From positions 34,687-98,686 of the forward strand of contig NZ_JAHKRM010000043.1 in NCBI RefSeq assembly GCF_019396345.1: a DNA stretch of 64,000 nt, in the 5' to 3' direction. The stretch is from Nonomuraea guangzhouensis (GTDB lineage: Bacteria > Actinomycetota > Actinomycetes > Streptosporangiales > Streptosporangiaceae). This document shows, one piece after another, positions 63,888 through 64,000 of this stretch; the stretch's first letter is position 1, and every line of letters starts with the position of its first letter. The notes below the pieces were generated by a model. The model saw nothing but the letters and a program-made list of their open reading frames with translations, ran no database searches and was not told where the DNA came from. The translations under genes and the position numbers were made by a program.

Positions 63888-64000
63888 ACAAAATGATCTA
63901 GAGGCGTGTCTTCTGGCACTGCAGGTCGTTGATCTTCGCGTGAAGAAGGGCGAGCAACTGCCGTGGATCGTGCCGGACAGCTTGTGGGAGCGGATCGAGC
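63888..64000 (+). mobile_element. Left end of an IS5-family element (cut by window)
   Basis: Directly after the GNAT stop comes CTACTAACAAAATGATCTAG, AT-richer than the surroundings and a plausible terminal repeat. The transposase frame follows. The other end is beyond the window. Confidence 0.6.
63940..64000 (+). CDS. IS5-family transposase, N-terminus (partial)
   Basis: From GTG 63940 the frame reads MKKGEQLPWIVPDSLWERIE, the start of IS5-group (DUF4096) transposases whose typical opening is LPWIVSDELW.RIEPLLP. Only 20 codons are in the window. Confidence 0.7.
   Translation, partial: MKKGEQLPWIVPDSLWERIE

Overview
The window is high-GC DNA with GTG and TTG starts, 4-base ATGA/GTGA gene overlaps, many TetR/LysR/PucR regulators and Tat/Sec-exported proteins. 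This points to a soil actinomycete chromosome. A Streptosporangiales genus such as Nonomuraea would fit, but that placement is an inference from style, not from a marker gene. No rRNA, tRNA, CRISPR array or prophage was seen.

Layout. 1-2630: the end of a phenylacetate catabolic operon (paaE end, paaF, paaH) with a convergent PaaR-like TetR. 2846-8831: a LysE exporter and a group of secreted proteins (a small exported protein, a mini-RHS protein ending in a phospholipase A2 domain, a subtilase with two P domains), then a GNAT. The RHS-PLA2 gene has an unusual AT-rich leader with 11-bp phased repeats and a hairpin that covers its ribosome binding site. 8853-22371: regulator-enzyme pairs (esterase/PucR, alcohol dehydrogenase, ArsR/DUF2218-methyltransferase fusion, MBL hydrolase/LysR, TetR/FAD monooxygenase, LysR/nitrilase), with a lone IS605-type tnpB at 17.7-19.0 kb.

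22507-38296: the most coherent system, a glycan-use locus. A leftward operon (lacI-type regulator, two permeases, binding lipoprotein, two ATPases of the dipeptide/oligosaccharide importer class) faces a rightward operon (DapA-family lyase, Tat-exported BNR-propeller protein, GH127 beta-L-arabinofuranosidase, GH63-like hydrolase, FAD oxidoreductase, PhyH dioxygenase). The rightward genes overlap by 4 bases or lie within about 45 bases of each other. The likely substrate is an arabinose-containing plant glycan or glycopeptide, which is an inference from GH127.

38419-46308: a four-repeat exported protein, a small conserved protein, a frameshifted beta-trefoil-like gene, a decayed tnpB tail with its omega-RNA-like hairpin, and a giant single-chain acyl-CoA carboxylase of eukaryotic layout. 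46524-64000: more pairs (TetR/SDR with twin operators, MerR, a degenerate integrase-like protein, DUF1989-OYE with PucR, sirtuin, TetR/FBP zinc protein, TetR/amidohydrolase), a CBS-USP operon behind two DosR-like boxes, TetR/quinone-oxidoreductase, a dehydroquinase-like/alpha-beta hydrolase fusion, a GNAT, and the start of an IS5-family transposase at the right edge.

About 15 transcription regulators lie in 64 kb, most divergent from one enzyme gene, and several have clear palindromic operators in the shared intergenic region.
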